From Gemmatimonadota bacterium (GTDB lineage Bacteria; Gemmatimonadota; Gemmatimonadetes; Longimicrobiales; Gaopeijiaceae), in the NCBI GenBank assembly GCA_003567615.1, contig PWZC01000449.1:1-9542 (forward strand): 9,542 bases of DNA, given 5' to 3'. The notes under the pieces were generated by a model. That model saw nothing but the letters and a program-made list of their open reading frames with translations, was not told where the DNA came from and ran no database searches. Positions 1 through 6,701 of the stretch are shown in pieces. Positions within the stretch are counted from its first letter, which is position 1. Every line of letters starts with the position of its first letter. Made by a program: the position numbers and the translations under genes.

Positions 1-42
1 GAAGAAGGCCCGATCGTCGTGCAGGACGACGACAGCCAGTAG
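1..42 (+). CDS. 3' end of an upstream gene (partial)
   Basis: Reading from base 1 gives 13 codons (EEGPIVVQDDDSQ) ending in TAG at 40-42. The fragment is too short to name a family; it has an acidic, polar tail typical of a protein C-terminus. The strong terminator that begins about 30 bases after this stop supports a plus-strand gene ending here. A second frame stays open across the terminator, which makes it a poorer candidate. The sequence before base 1 would settle it. Confidence 0.5.
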   Translation, partial: EEGPIVVQDDDSQ

Positions 43-73
43 CTTCGGCTTCGCGTTCGCGCCCTGTGCGCCG

Positions 74-120
74 ACCCCCGACGGGATCTTCGGATTCCCG
101 TCGGGGGTCTGTATTTTGTT
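74..120 (+). terminator. Rho-independent terminator with UUCG tetraloop
   Basis: The arms at 74-86 and 96-108 are perfect reverse complements (13 bp, GC-rich). The stem can instead extend inwards, with 86-88 pairing 93-95 around a C(UUCG)G tetraloop and one base bulged at 96. A T-rich tract with interruptions follows at 108-120 (TCTGTATTTTGTT). It lies just after the stop at 42 and before the PBP gene start at 165, so it insulates the two plus-strand genes. Confidence 0.88.
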
Positions 121-149
121 GCTGAATCCGATGGGTTTCCCCTGGACGC

Positions 150-154
150 AGGAG
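150..154 (+). promoter_or_regulatory. Ribosome binding site for the PBP gene
   Basis: AGGAG lies 10 bases before the ATG at 165. It supports 165 as the start of the large penicillin-binding protein. Confidence 0.6.
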
Positions 155-164
155 TTCTACGGCC

Positions 165-3100
165 ATGTCGCTCCGCCCGCTCCGTCAGCGCCGTGCCCAA
201 CGGCGACGATCGGCTGCCGGTGTGGAGGGGGCTGGCGGACGGAGGCGTTGGCTGTGGATTCTCGCGGGTGTCGCCGGCCTCCTGGCGGCAGTAGCGGCGG
301 GATTGACCATCTGGGAGATGCGGACCTCCTACTTCCAGGCCCGGTTCCTGAGCCCCCTGGCCTCTGAGGCCACCTGGTGGGTGGAGGAGGGGGAATCACC
401 CCATCCCGCCAGGGCGCCCACCGGACCCTACGACCTCAGGCTGGGATACACGGGGCTCCCGGGCCGGGTGAAGCGCGTCGCCGACCGGGGCTTCGAGGTG
501 CGGGAGCAGGCCCGGGTTTCCCCCCGCTTCACGGAACTGGTTGAGGACCGGGGTCTCTTCCCCATCTATCGGCAGAAGACGCGAGCGGGACTCCGAATCG
601 TGGATCGGGAGGGGGACGTCATCTTCGACCACCACCGGCCGGAATGGTTCTACCCTTCCTTCGAAGCCATCCCACCGGTGGTCTGGCAGGCCCTTCTCTT
701 CATCGAGAACCGCTCCATGTTGGACCCGGAGCAGCCCCATCGGAACCCTGCGGTGGAGTGGGGACGGCTGATCCGAAGCGCTTCGGAGCTGGGTCTCCGG
801 TATGTGGGGCGGGAGGGAAGGGTGGCGGGGGCCAGCACCCTGGCCACCCAGATGGAGAAGTTCCGTCATGCGCCGGAGGGGTTTACCGAGACGCCGGCCG
901 ACAAGCTCCGGCAGATGGCGTCGGCGGCGCTCCGTGCCTACCTGGATGGCGAGGAAACCCTTCCTGCGCGTCGGCGGATCGTCCTGGACTACCTGAATTC
1001 CGTTCCCCTGGCCGCCATTCGGGGCGAGGGTGAGATCCTGGGTCTGGCCGAAGGGCTCAGGAGCTGGTACGGGGTCGATGTAGTGCGCCTGAACTGGATC
1101 CTGTCCAGGGTGGAGGTGGATCGTTCCGGCCCCATCCCCCGACCTGAACAGATCCTTCCACCGGGAACCCGGAGTGCCGCATCCTTCTGGGAGAACGGGC
1201 GGGTGGGTGGGGCCGCGCTCTCCGGTATCGGCGAGGACGGTGACGAGGGGGATCCCCTCGCCGGACTTCGCCGGGTGGATTGGGGCGAGACGGCCGGTTC
1301 CTTCCCGGAGCCGGAGCCGTTGAGCGAAAGGGAGTGGCGAGAAGCCGGGGAAGGGTACCGTAAGGTGCTCGCGCTTCTACTGGCCCAGCGTCGTCCCTCG
1401 TACCATCTGACCCGCCCCGATGGCCGGGAGGCCCTGGAGCGGTTGGTGGACCGTCATTTGAACCTCCTGGAGGCCCAGGCGCTCATTCCGCCTCGGCTGG
1501 CCCGGGAGGCCCGGGAGGCCCGGCCCGAGCTTCGGGTCCTGGCCCCGCCCCGCCCGCCGGTTCCCTTCGTGGAGCGGAAAGCGGCCAATGCCGTTCGTAC
1601 CCAGCTCCTGGGACTTCTGGGGTTGGAGCGGCTGTACGAACTGGATCGCATGGACCTCACGGTGCGAACCACCATCGATTCGGACGCTCAGGAGGTGGTC
1701 ACCCGGTTCCTGACCCGCCTTCAGGATCCCGAGTTCGTGCGGGAAAGGGGTCTGGACGAATTCCGACTGCTCGATCGGGGAGATCCGGCCAAGGTGATCT
1801 ACTCGGTCCTCCTCAATGAGCGCACCCCGCGCGGCAACGTGGTCCGCATCCAGGTGGACAATCTGGATGCGCCCTTCAACCTCAACGAGTCGGCCCGTCT
1901 CGAGTTGGGCTCCACCGCCAAACTCCGCACCCTGGTCAGCTACCTGGAGATCATCGCCGAGCTCCATGGGCGTCTGTCACCGCTCGGGACATCCGAGCTC
2001 CGGGGCTATCCCATCGCCTCACAGGACCGGCTGTCCCTCTGGGTGCGGGATCAACTCCTGGCCCGGCCCGACCTCGGCCTGGAGGGCCTCCTGCAGCGGG
2101 CCATGGTGCGCTCCTATTCGGCGAATCCGGCGCAGCGGTTCCAGACCGGCGGTGGGGTTCAGACCTTCTCGAACTTCGACCGTACCTACGACCAGCAGGT
2201 GGTGACGGTCTCCCTGGCCTTTCAGCAGTCCATCAACCTGGTCTTCGTGCGGATGATGCGGGACATCGTGGATCACTACATGTACCGCGTCCCAGGCTCC
2301 ACCGCCCACGTCCTGGAGGAACGGGATACCCCCCTCCGACAGGAGTATCTGGCGCGCTTCGCGGACCGGGAGGGCATCCAGTTCCTGAACCAGTTCATTC
2401 CCCGCTACGAGGACGCCGAACCGGACCAGATCCTGCACCGGCTCCTGGAAGAGCGTCGTCTTGCCCCTCAGCGCATCGCGTGGGCCGTACGTGCGGTGGC
2501 ACCGGACCTGGATGTGTCCCGATTCGAGACCTATCTCCGGGTTCACCATCCCGATGCCGAGTTCTCGGGCGCTACGGTGGAGGATCTCTTCCGCCGAGCG
2601 GACCCGGACCCCCATTCCCTGGCGGACCTGGGGTATCTGTCCTCCGTGCACCCACTCGAGCTCTGGGTGGCCCGGTACCTCCGCGAGAATCCGGGAGCAG
2701 CCAGGACCGAGTTGCTGGATCGGAGCCGCGACGCACGGCAGGAGGTGTACCTCTGGCTCTTCCGGACCCGGCACACGAATGCGCAGGATCGCCGGATCCT
2801 TTCCCTTTTGGAGGTGGAGGCCTTCACCCAGGTGCTCGATGGGTGGCAGCGGCTCGGTTATCCGTTCCGGAACATCGTTCCATCGCTGGGGACCTCCATC
2901 GGTAGCTCCGGCGATCGGCCCGCTGCCCTGAGCGACCTGCTCGGGATCATCCTGAACGATGGGGTCCTCCTTCCGACCCATAGGGTCGAAGAGCTGCACT
3001 TCGCGGCGGACACTCCCTTCGAGACCCGGCTGGAGCGGATGGAGGTGGAGGGCGAGCGGGTCATGGAGCCGGAGGTGGCCCGGGTCCTGCGACAGGCCCT

Positions 3101-3464
3101 CACGGAGGTGGTGGACCTGGGGACCGGGCGTCGGGCGCGGAATACGGTTCGTGATCTGGAGGGTTCAGTGGTTCCGGTGGGAGCCAAGACCGGGACCGGG
3201 GACAACCGCTACCGGATCTTCGCCCCGGGTGGGCGGCTGGTGGAGTCCCGAAGCGTGAATCGGACATCCAGTCTGGTCTTCTTCGTGGGCGACCGGTTCT
3301 ACGGTGTCATCACCGCGTACGTGGCGGGCGAAGAAGCGGACGAATTCCGCTTCACATCGGCCCTCCCCGCCCAGGTCTTCCGGGAACTGGCTCCCGTTTT
3401 CGAGCGGCTGCTCCACGAGACATCGCCGGAGGCGAGCGGGATTCGGATCAGTTCACCGTCATGA
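165..3464 (+). CDS. Bifunctional class A penicillin-binding protein (GT51 + transpeptidase), divergent
   Basis: This predicted inner-membrane enzyme would polymerise lipid II and cross-link peptidoglycan. A basic N-terminus and one membrane helix (about 29-49) anchor a periplasmic body. GT51 features are E181 in ENR, GASTLATQMEK at 222-232, and VLDYLN near 273-278. The domain is degenerate: the usual ED..F..H motif is altered, and S253 falls where the RKxxE motif normally has its Glu. The transpeptidase domain (about 500-1075) has all three catalytic motifs: STAK (S583, K586), SIN (689-691) and KTGT (1008-1011). The gap between SIN and KTG is 317 residues, against roughly 120-200 in familiar class A PBPs; about 700-900 is a charged, probably helical insert. 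At 1099 residues it is longer than the usual 700-850. It is preceded by a terminator, so it is probably transcribed on its own. Its last 17 bases overlap the convergent methyltransferase gene. The class A PBP assignment is firm; whether the glycosyltransferase is active is uncertain. Confidence 0.9.
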   Translation: MSLRPLRQRRAQRRRSAAGVEGAGGRRRWLWILAGVAGLLAAVAAGLTIWEMRTSYFQARFLSPLASEATWWVEEGESPHPARAPTGPYDLRLGYTGLPGRVKRVADRGFEVREQARVSPRFTELVEDRGLFPIYRQKTRAGLRIVDREGDVIFDHHRPEWFYPSFEAIPPVVWQALLFIENRSMLDPEQPHRNPAVEWGRLIRSASELGLRYVGREGRVAGASTLATQMEKFRHAPEGFTETPADKLRQMASAALRAYLDGEETLPARRRIVLDYLNSVPLAAIRGEGEILGLAEGLRSWYGVDVVRLNWILSRVEVDRSGPIPRPEQILPPGTRSAASFWENGRVGGAALSGIGEDGDEGDPLAGLRRVDWGETAGSFPEPEPLSEREWREAGEGYRKVLALLLAQRRPSYHLTRPDGREALERLVDRHLNLLEAQALIPPRLAREAREARPELRVLAPPRPPVPFVERKAANAVRTQLLGLLGLERLYELDRMDLTVRTTIDSDAQEVVTRFLTRLQDPEFVRERGLDEFRLLDRGDPAKVIYSVLLNERTPRGNVVRIQVDNLDAPFNLNESARLELGSTAKLRTLVSYLEIIAELHGRLSPLGTSELRGYPIASQDRLSLWVRDQLLARPDLGLEGLLQRAMVRSYSANPAQRFQTGGGVQTFSNFDRTYDQQVVTVSLAFQQSINLVFVRMMRDIVDHYMYRVPGSTAHVLEERDTPLRQEYLARFADREGIQFLNQFIPRYEDAEPDQILHRLLEERRLAPQRIAWAVRAVAPDLDVSRFETYLRVHHPDAEFSGATVEDLFRRADPDPHSLADLGYLSSVHPLELWVARYLRENPGAARTELLDRSRDARQEVYLWLFRTRHTNAQDRRILSLLEVEAFTQVLDGWQRLGYPFRNIVPSLGTSIGSSGDRPAALSDLLGIILNDGVLLPTHRVEELHFAADTPFETRLERMEVEGERVMEPEVARVLRQALTEVVDLGTGRRARNTVRDLEGSVVPVGAKTGTGDNRYRIFAPGGRLVESRSVNRTSSLVFFVGDRFYGVITAYVAGEEADEFRFTSALPAQVFRELAPVFERLLHETSPEASGIRISSPS
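1500..1523 (+). repeat. Short 9-bp in-frame tandem repeat in the PBP gene
   Basis: GCCCGGGAG occurs 2.7 times in tandem, encoding Ala-Arg-Glu repeats at residues 446-453. It lies in the linker between the GT51 and transpeptidase domains, probably in a helix. Being in frame, length changes would add or remove three residues without breaking the gene. Confidence 0.6.
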
Positions 3465-4815
3465 ACAGGCACTTCAGGTACTCCCCTTCCGGTGGTCCGA
3501 TGGGATGATCCAGGGCGTGGCCCCACCGGGACTCGTTTTCCCATCGACGACCTGACTCCAGCACGCGCCGTCGGACCACGCGGTAGAAGGCTTCCGACTC
3601 CACCCTGGACGAGCACGACGCCTGAACCAGCGTGCCGCCGGGCTCCAGGAGGGGAAGGGCGGCTCGGGTCAGCCGCCCGTACGCCGCCAGGGCGCCGTCC
3701 CGCTGCTCCTTCCGCATGGCGAAGGAAGGTGGGTCCAGAATGATGAGATGGAACCGCCCTCCGTCCCGGGCCATCCTGTCCATGACCTGGAAGGCATCTC
3801 CTTCCACCGTGCGGTGGACGGCCTCTCCCACCTCCACTTCGTTCAGGGCAAAGTGGCGCTCGGCCTGTCTGAGCGCCGGACCGGCCGCGTCGACGCTGAC
3901 CACTTCCACCCCCCCATCGGACGACGCCTGGACCCCGGCGAGACCTCGCCGTGCAGCGTACTGGACCCCGGCGAGACCTCCCCGCGCAGCGTAGAGGGAA
4001 AACCCTCCCGAGTAGCTGAACACATTGAGGGCTCGAAGCGATCCCCGCTCGCCGGCCAGGCGCCGGGCCTCTTCCTCCACGCGCCCTCGGTTGTCCCGTT
4101 GGTCCAGGTAGAACCCGGTCTTGTGGCCCTCCAGCGGATGAGCCTCCAGCCTGACCCCGTTCTCCCGGAAGGGGAGGGCGGGACCGGGATCGGGGCCGTG
4201 GAGGAGGGCTCCAATCCGGAGCTCGCTGGGGCAGAGAGGGTGCGCGGCTACCCGTCGAGAGACGAGGGCGAGGAGGGACGTGGGGGCGAGGACGTCGACG
4301 ACGGCGGGCACCAATTCGCGAAGTCGAGGGAGCCAGGCCGCCGAATAGAGCTTCAGGACGGCCGTGTCCCCATACCGATCCAGAACGACCCCGGGCAGGC
4401 CGTCCCCTTCTCCGTTGACCACCCGGAAGCCGTCGGTGACGCGTCCGTCGCCGGACTCGCCGTTTTCAGCCTGGGATAGGGGGATGCGCTGCCGGAGTGC
4501 GTGCTCAAGCCTCTGGGCAACGAGGGCCTGGCCCACCCGGGTAGGCGTTCCGCTGGCCAGGATCCGGAGACGAACTGCATCATCGGGATCGTAAAGGCCC
4601 GCAGCCAGGAAGCGACCCTTCCGGTCGAAGACCACGCCCACATCGCCGGCGGCGGGGGGCGGACCCGAAGCGTCTACCGAACGGACGCTTCCCTCGTACA
4701 CCCACGGGTGCCCCTCCCGGACGGCCCGCTCCCCGGGAGCTCGCAACCGCAAGGCCAGCGCCCGGGACGGCGGTGCGGGGATCCGATCAGGGTTGAAGGG
4801 GCGAGCCCTGGCCAT
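3448..4815 (-). CDS. rlmI: RlmI-type class I SAM-dependent 23S rRNA methyltransferase
   Basis: Members of this family make 5-methylcytosine in 23S rRNA (C1962 in E. coli for RlmI). The order here is a PUA-like RNA-binding region (about 20-90, with GHPWVYEGSV at 35-44), the middle domain with VVNGEGDGLPGVVLDRYGD (132-150), and a Rossmann methyltransferase domain. Motifs include GHKTGFYLDQRDNR (230-243), SAM motif I NVFSYSGGFSLYAARGG (264-280), acidic VVSVDAAG (305-312), DPPSF (361-365) and the SCS motif with the candidate catalytic C401. The protein is 455 residues, against about 400 for E. coli RlmI. Part of the excess is an 11-residue tandem duplication after motif I; another part is an acidic loop at about 113-127. 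The ATG at 4815 has no clear Shine-Dalgarno, but it overlaps the upstream S51 gene by 29 bp, so translational coupling is likely. Exact target specificity (RlmI versus a paralogue) cannot be read from the sequence. Confidence 0.88.
   Translation of the reverse strand: MARARPFNPDRIPAPPSRALALRLRAPGERAVREGHPWVYEGSVRSVDASGPPPAAGDVGVVFDRKGRFLAAGLYDPDDAVRLRILASGTPTRVGQALVAQRLEHALRQRIPLSQAENGESGDGRVTDGFRVVNGEGDGLPGVVLDRYGDTAVLKLYSAAWLPRLRELVPAVVDVLAPTSLLALVSRRVAAHPLCPSELRIGALLHGPDPGPALPFRENGVRLEAHPLEGHKTGFYLDQRDNRGRVEEEARRLAGERGSLRALNVFSYSGGFSLYAARGGLAGVQYAARRGLAGVQASSDGGVEVVSVDAAGPALRQAERHFALNEVEVGEAVHRTVEGDAFQVMDRMARDGGRFHLIILDPPSFAMRKEQRDGALAAYGRLTRAALPLLEPGGTLVQASCSSRVESEAFYRVVRRRVLESGRRWENESRWGHALDHPIGPPEGEYLKCLFMTVN
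3928..3993 (-). repeat. 33-bp in-frame tandem duplication inside the methyltransferase gene
   Basis: Two adjacent 33-base units, 3928-3960 and 3961-3993, match at 31 of 33 positions. On the coding strand they encode YAARGGLAGVQ and YAARRGLAGVQ, directly after the glycine-rich SAM-binding motif I. The two differences show that the copies have started to diverge while the frame is kept. Confidence 0.93.
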
Positions 4816-5740
4816 CCTGCTGCTGGTCGATGTCCTGGGCGGTCCGGGGCAGGGGAACGCGTCGGCCCAGGTCGAAGATTGCGCCGCTGTGGAGGCTCCG
4901 AGCCCGGCGGATCGGCCCGTTGGGGTCGTAGAAGAGGGCCTGACTCACCCCGATCACCTCGGCCCGGTCACCCTGGATCACCAGTGCCGTCCCCTCGTCG
5001 ATTCCGATTCCCAGCAGGTCGGGGCGAAGGGTCAGGAGCTCCCAGAGATCCTCCTCCCGACCGCGGGCCAGAAGGTGCTGGTCCACAGCGGCATGGGAGA
5101 GGAGGCCGAAACCCTCTTCATAATCCGGAGAGAGAAGGACCTGGTTCGTCTCCGGGTGTCCACGGACCAGGAAGGAGGCCTGGATCGAAGCGCCGGCGGA
5201 GGTGCCTCCCACCACACCTCCCCGGGCCAGGATGCTGAACAACTCCTCGTGGACCCGGGTGCCCAGATAGGCGTCCACAAGGCGCCACTGCCGTCCTCCG
5301 GGGAACCAGACTCCGGTGGCTTCCTCAAGGGGCGCCGTGAAGGCCGGGTCGTTGGCTACCACCGGATCCCTGGTGTGCAGGACCGACACATTCACCGCTC
5401 CGGCTCTCCGCAGCGGGTCGAGCCCCGTCCAGTGATCGTCGAAGTGATCGTCGGCGCTCGCCGTGGGGATCACCACGATCCTGGCCTCCGGTCCCCCTGC
5501 CAACTCCACGAAACGCTCCCAGATCTCCGGGCCCAGGGTCCCTCCGCCGGCCACGATCAGGCTGCCTGAGGCGGGACCGATGAGTGGCGATTCCGCGGTG
5601 GTGGTGGACTCGGACTCCGCCGCCGTTCCGCCAAGGCAACCCCACAACAGGAGCAGTGGGATCAGGACCGTCAGGATCCCGACCCCGGGATGAACCGGGC
5701 GTCGGAGTGCGGCTGGCGAACCCAGGGAGGAGTCGGACAC
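4787..5740 (-). CDS. Cyanophycinase-like peptidase S51 family protein, predicted lipoprotein
   Basis: Family S51 includes cyanophycinase, which cuts multi-L-arginyl-poly-L-aspartate into beta-Asp-Arg, and Asp-dipeptidases. The visible signature is a GGTSAGAS nucleophile elbow with S181, VDQH with H222, and GIDEGTA with E249. The spacings Ser-His 41 and His-Glu 27 closely match the Ser-His-Glu triad of cyanobacterial cyanophycinase. FPGGRQWRL (146-154) is the usual family glycine motif. The N-terminus has two arginines, a hydrophobic stretch (about 20-33) and a lipobox-like LLWGC with C35, followed by a Ser/Thr-rich linker. This suggests export and lipidation, although W at the -2 position of the lipobox is unusual. 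The start is GTG, 4 bases after the nfuA stop and without a visible Shine-Dalgarno, so translation is probably coupled. No cyanophycin synthetase gene is visible nearby, so the substrate is unknown and may be a dipeptide. Confidence 0.87.
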   Translation of the reverse strand: MSDSSLGSPAALRRPVHPGVGILTVLIPLLLLWGCLGGTAAESESTTTAESPLIGPASGSLIVAGGGTLGPEIWERFVELAGGPEARIVVIPTASADDHFDDHWTGLDPLRRAGAVNVSVLHTRDPVVANDPAFTAPLEEATGVWFPGGRQWRLVDAYLGTRVHEELFSILARGGVVGGTSAGASIQASFLVRGHPETNQVLLSPDYEEGFGLLSHAAVDQHLLARGREEDLWELLTLRPDLLGIGIDEGTALVIQGDRAEVIGVSQALFYDPNGPIRRARSLHSGAIFDLGRRVPLPRTAQDIDQQQDGQGSPLQP

Positions 5741-5744
5741 CGTT

Positions 5745-6332
5745 TCAGCTTGAGAAGTAGGGGGTCTGACCGGCGGCGTGATTGGTCACGTCATGGATCT
5801 CGGTGATCTCTGGTATCGCCTTCCTGAGCATTTTCTCCACTCCCTGACGGAGGGTGGCGCGGGACATGGCACACCCCTGACAGCCCCCGGACATCTCGAT
5901 GTAGATGTCCGACCCGTCCACCTCCACCAGGTCGATGCGACCGCCGTGGGAAGCAATGGAAGGGTTGACCTGCTGATCCAGGATGTCCTGGACCCGGTCG
6001 GCCATGGCGCCCATGGGGGCTTCCACAGCGTTCGCGGCGGACGCCGGGGTGATCTCGAATCCGGATTCGTTCACCCGCTGCACGAAATCCACCACCGCGC
6101 CCTCGAGCTTTTCCGCACTCTTGGGGTCCAGGAGGACCCGGAAGCCTCCCGCGTCCACCGACAGGTCGTCGGGGTCCTCATCGTCGCCGGTCACGAGGGA
6201 GAGGTCGAAGGCAGGTGCCAGGGGGCTTCCCCCGTTCACCTGAATCCGTAGGGCCTGTAGTTCCCCCTCGCTCTGGTCGAGGAAGGTCCGGACCATCTCC
6301 TGGGCCCGGTCGGTGAAGGTCAAGCTGGTCAT
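5745..6332 (-). CDS. nfuA: NfuA-type Fe-S cluster carrier
   Basis: NfuA accepts an assembled 4Fe-4S cluster and delivers it to client enzymes in the cytoplasm. The N-terminal part (about 1-95) resembles an A-type carrier domain but has no cysteines, as expected for the degenerate domain of NfuA. The C-terminal NifU-like domain (about 108-185) holds the cluster-binding CxxC, GGCQGCAMS, with C151 and C154. These are nearly the same positions as the cysteines of the 191-residue E. coli protein; this one is 195 residues. The start ATG is preceded by GAGGAG at 6338-6343, five bases upstream, a good ribosome binding site. It is the first gene of a tight minus-strand operon (4 bases to the S51 gene). 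A 10-bp hairpin sits in its leader. Confidence in the family is high because length, domain order and cysteine positions all agree. Confidence 0.92.
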   Translation of the reverse strand: MTSLTFTDRAQEMVRTFLDQSEGELQALRIQVNGGSPLAPAFDLSLVTGDDEDPDDLSVDAGGFRVLLDPKSAEKLEGAVVDFVQRVNESGFEITPASAANAVEAPMGAMADRVQDILDQQVNPSIASHGGRIDLVEVDGSDIYIEMSGGCQGCAMSRATLRQGVEKMLRKAIPEITEIHDVTNHAAGQTPYFSS

Positions 6333-6376
6333 CTGGGCTCCTCGTTGCCCCTGGGGGGCAGGGTTCGATCTCTCGT

Positions 6377-6408
6377 CGGGAGCCTCGCCGGACCCTGGGA
6401 GGCTCCCG
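6377..6408 (-). promoter_or_regulatory. Leader hairpin upstream of nfuA
   Basis: CGGGAGCCTC (6377-6386) and GAGGCTCCCG (6399-6408) form a perfect 10-bp stem with a 12-base loop, 45-76 bases before the nfuA start. No T-run follows on either strand, so it is not a standard terminator. It could be an mRNA structure in the 5' leader or a dyad recognised by a regulator; the sequence cannot separate these. Confidence 0.45.
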
Positions 6409-6486
6409 GTAGGATGACTCCGGAGCGGGCGGCAAGGCTGGGGTATCGGACTACCCGTTCCCGGACCCGGGGGTTCAAGTAACGGC

Positions 6487-6496
6487 CGGGTACCCG
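6487..6496. promoter_or_regulatory. Perfect 10-bp palindrome, possible operator
   Basis: CGGGTACCCG reads the same on both strands and lies mid-way between the divergent genes. Its location suits a regulator site, but a 10-bp palindrome in GC-rich DNA can arise by chance. Confidence 0.2.
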
Positions 6497-6556
6497 AATG
6501 TGCAACACCCTTCCGTGCGGGTGGGATCCGTCCATCCCCAGGGATGATCCTTCCGG

Positions 6557-6585
6557 TTGCTGGTGCCCGAGGCCCCTTCTATGAT
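6557..6585 (+). promoter_or_regulatory. Candidate sigma-70 promoter for glyQS
   Basis: TTGCTG (6557-6562) and TATGAT (6580-6585) are separated by exactly 17 bases. The -10 box matches the consensus at 5 of 6 positions and the -35 box at 3 of 6. Transcription would start near 6592, giving a leader of about 110 bases before the glyQS ATG. Confidence 0.45.
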
Positions 6586-6692
6586 TCGGGGCTGGCGACG
6601 GAAACTCCGGCGAGTCCCTGGGAGCCGTCGTCCGGCGCAAGCTCCTCCTCCCGATGAAGGCCCGCCTTCGTCCAACTCGCAGCACCTGAAAC

Positions 6693-6696
6693 AGGA
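6693..6696 (+). promoter_or_regulatory. Ribosome binding site for glyQS
   Basis: AGGA lies five bases before the ATG at 6702. The in-frame ATG six codons later (6720) has no such sequence, so 6702 is the better start. Confidence 0.55.
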
Positions 6697-6701
6697 AATC
6701 C

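Larger units (their letters stand above)
6333..6701. other. Divergent intergenic region between nfuA and glyQS
   Basis: This 369-base stretch separates two divergently transcribed genes and should hold both promoters. I see a 10-bp hairpin (6377-6408), a 10-bp palindrome (6487-6496), a plausible plus-strand promoter (6557-6585) and the ribosome binding sites at either end. No convincing small gene is visible: open frames across it are shadows lacking a ribosome binding site or a plausible protein. I could not pick out a strong minus-strand promoter for nfuA. Confidence 0.6.

Noticed and set aside
308..318. Apparent loss of the class II motif 3 Pro-Ser in GlyRS (residues 308-318 of the protein, bases about 7623-7655)
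   Set aside because: The catalytic Arg and Glu are kept, and I recall ETSxGLDR-like variants in other bacterial lineages, so this is likely normal lineage variation. Coordinates in this entry are protein residues.
2019..2999. 326-codon open frame on the minus strand inside the PBP gene
   Set aside because: It is antisense to the PBP transpeptidase region, with a His/Pro/Gly-rich composition typical of a shadow frame and no recognisable domain.
3748..4479. 243-codon open frame on the plus strand opposite the methyltransferase
   Set aside because: It lies entirely antisense to a gene with clear family motifs, has low-complexity Gly/Pro/Glu-rich translation and no family match I recognise; long antisense frames are common in GC-rich coding DNA.
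4501..5569. Plus-strand open frames opposite the S51 and methyltransferase genes
   Set aside because: Both are antisense to genes with intact catalytic motifs and have Gly/Arg/Pro-rich translations expected of GC-rich shadows.
6355..6380. tRNA T-arm-like GGGTTCGATC
   Set aside because: The flanking bases do not form the 5-bp T stem and no acceptor or anticodon arm is present.
6500..6545. Possible T-box-like element upstream of glyQS (GGGTGGGATCCG resembles the conserved T-box sequence)
   Set aside because: The core does not match: it has TGGG where a glycine T-box should present TGGA to pair with tRNA-Gly, and I see no specifier loop or terminator/antiterminator pair.
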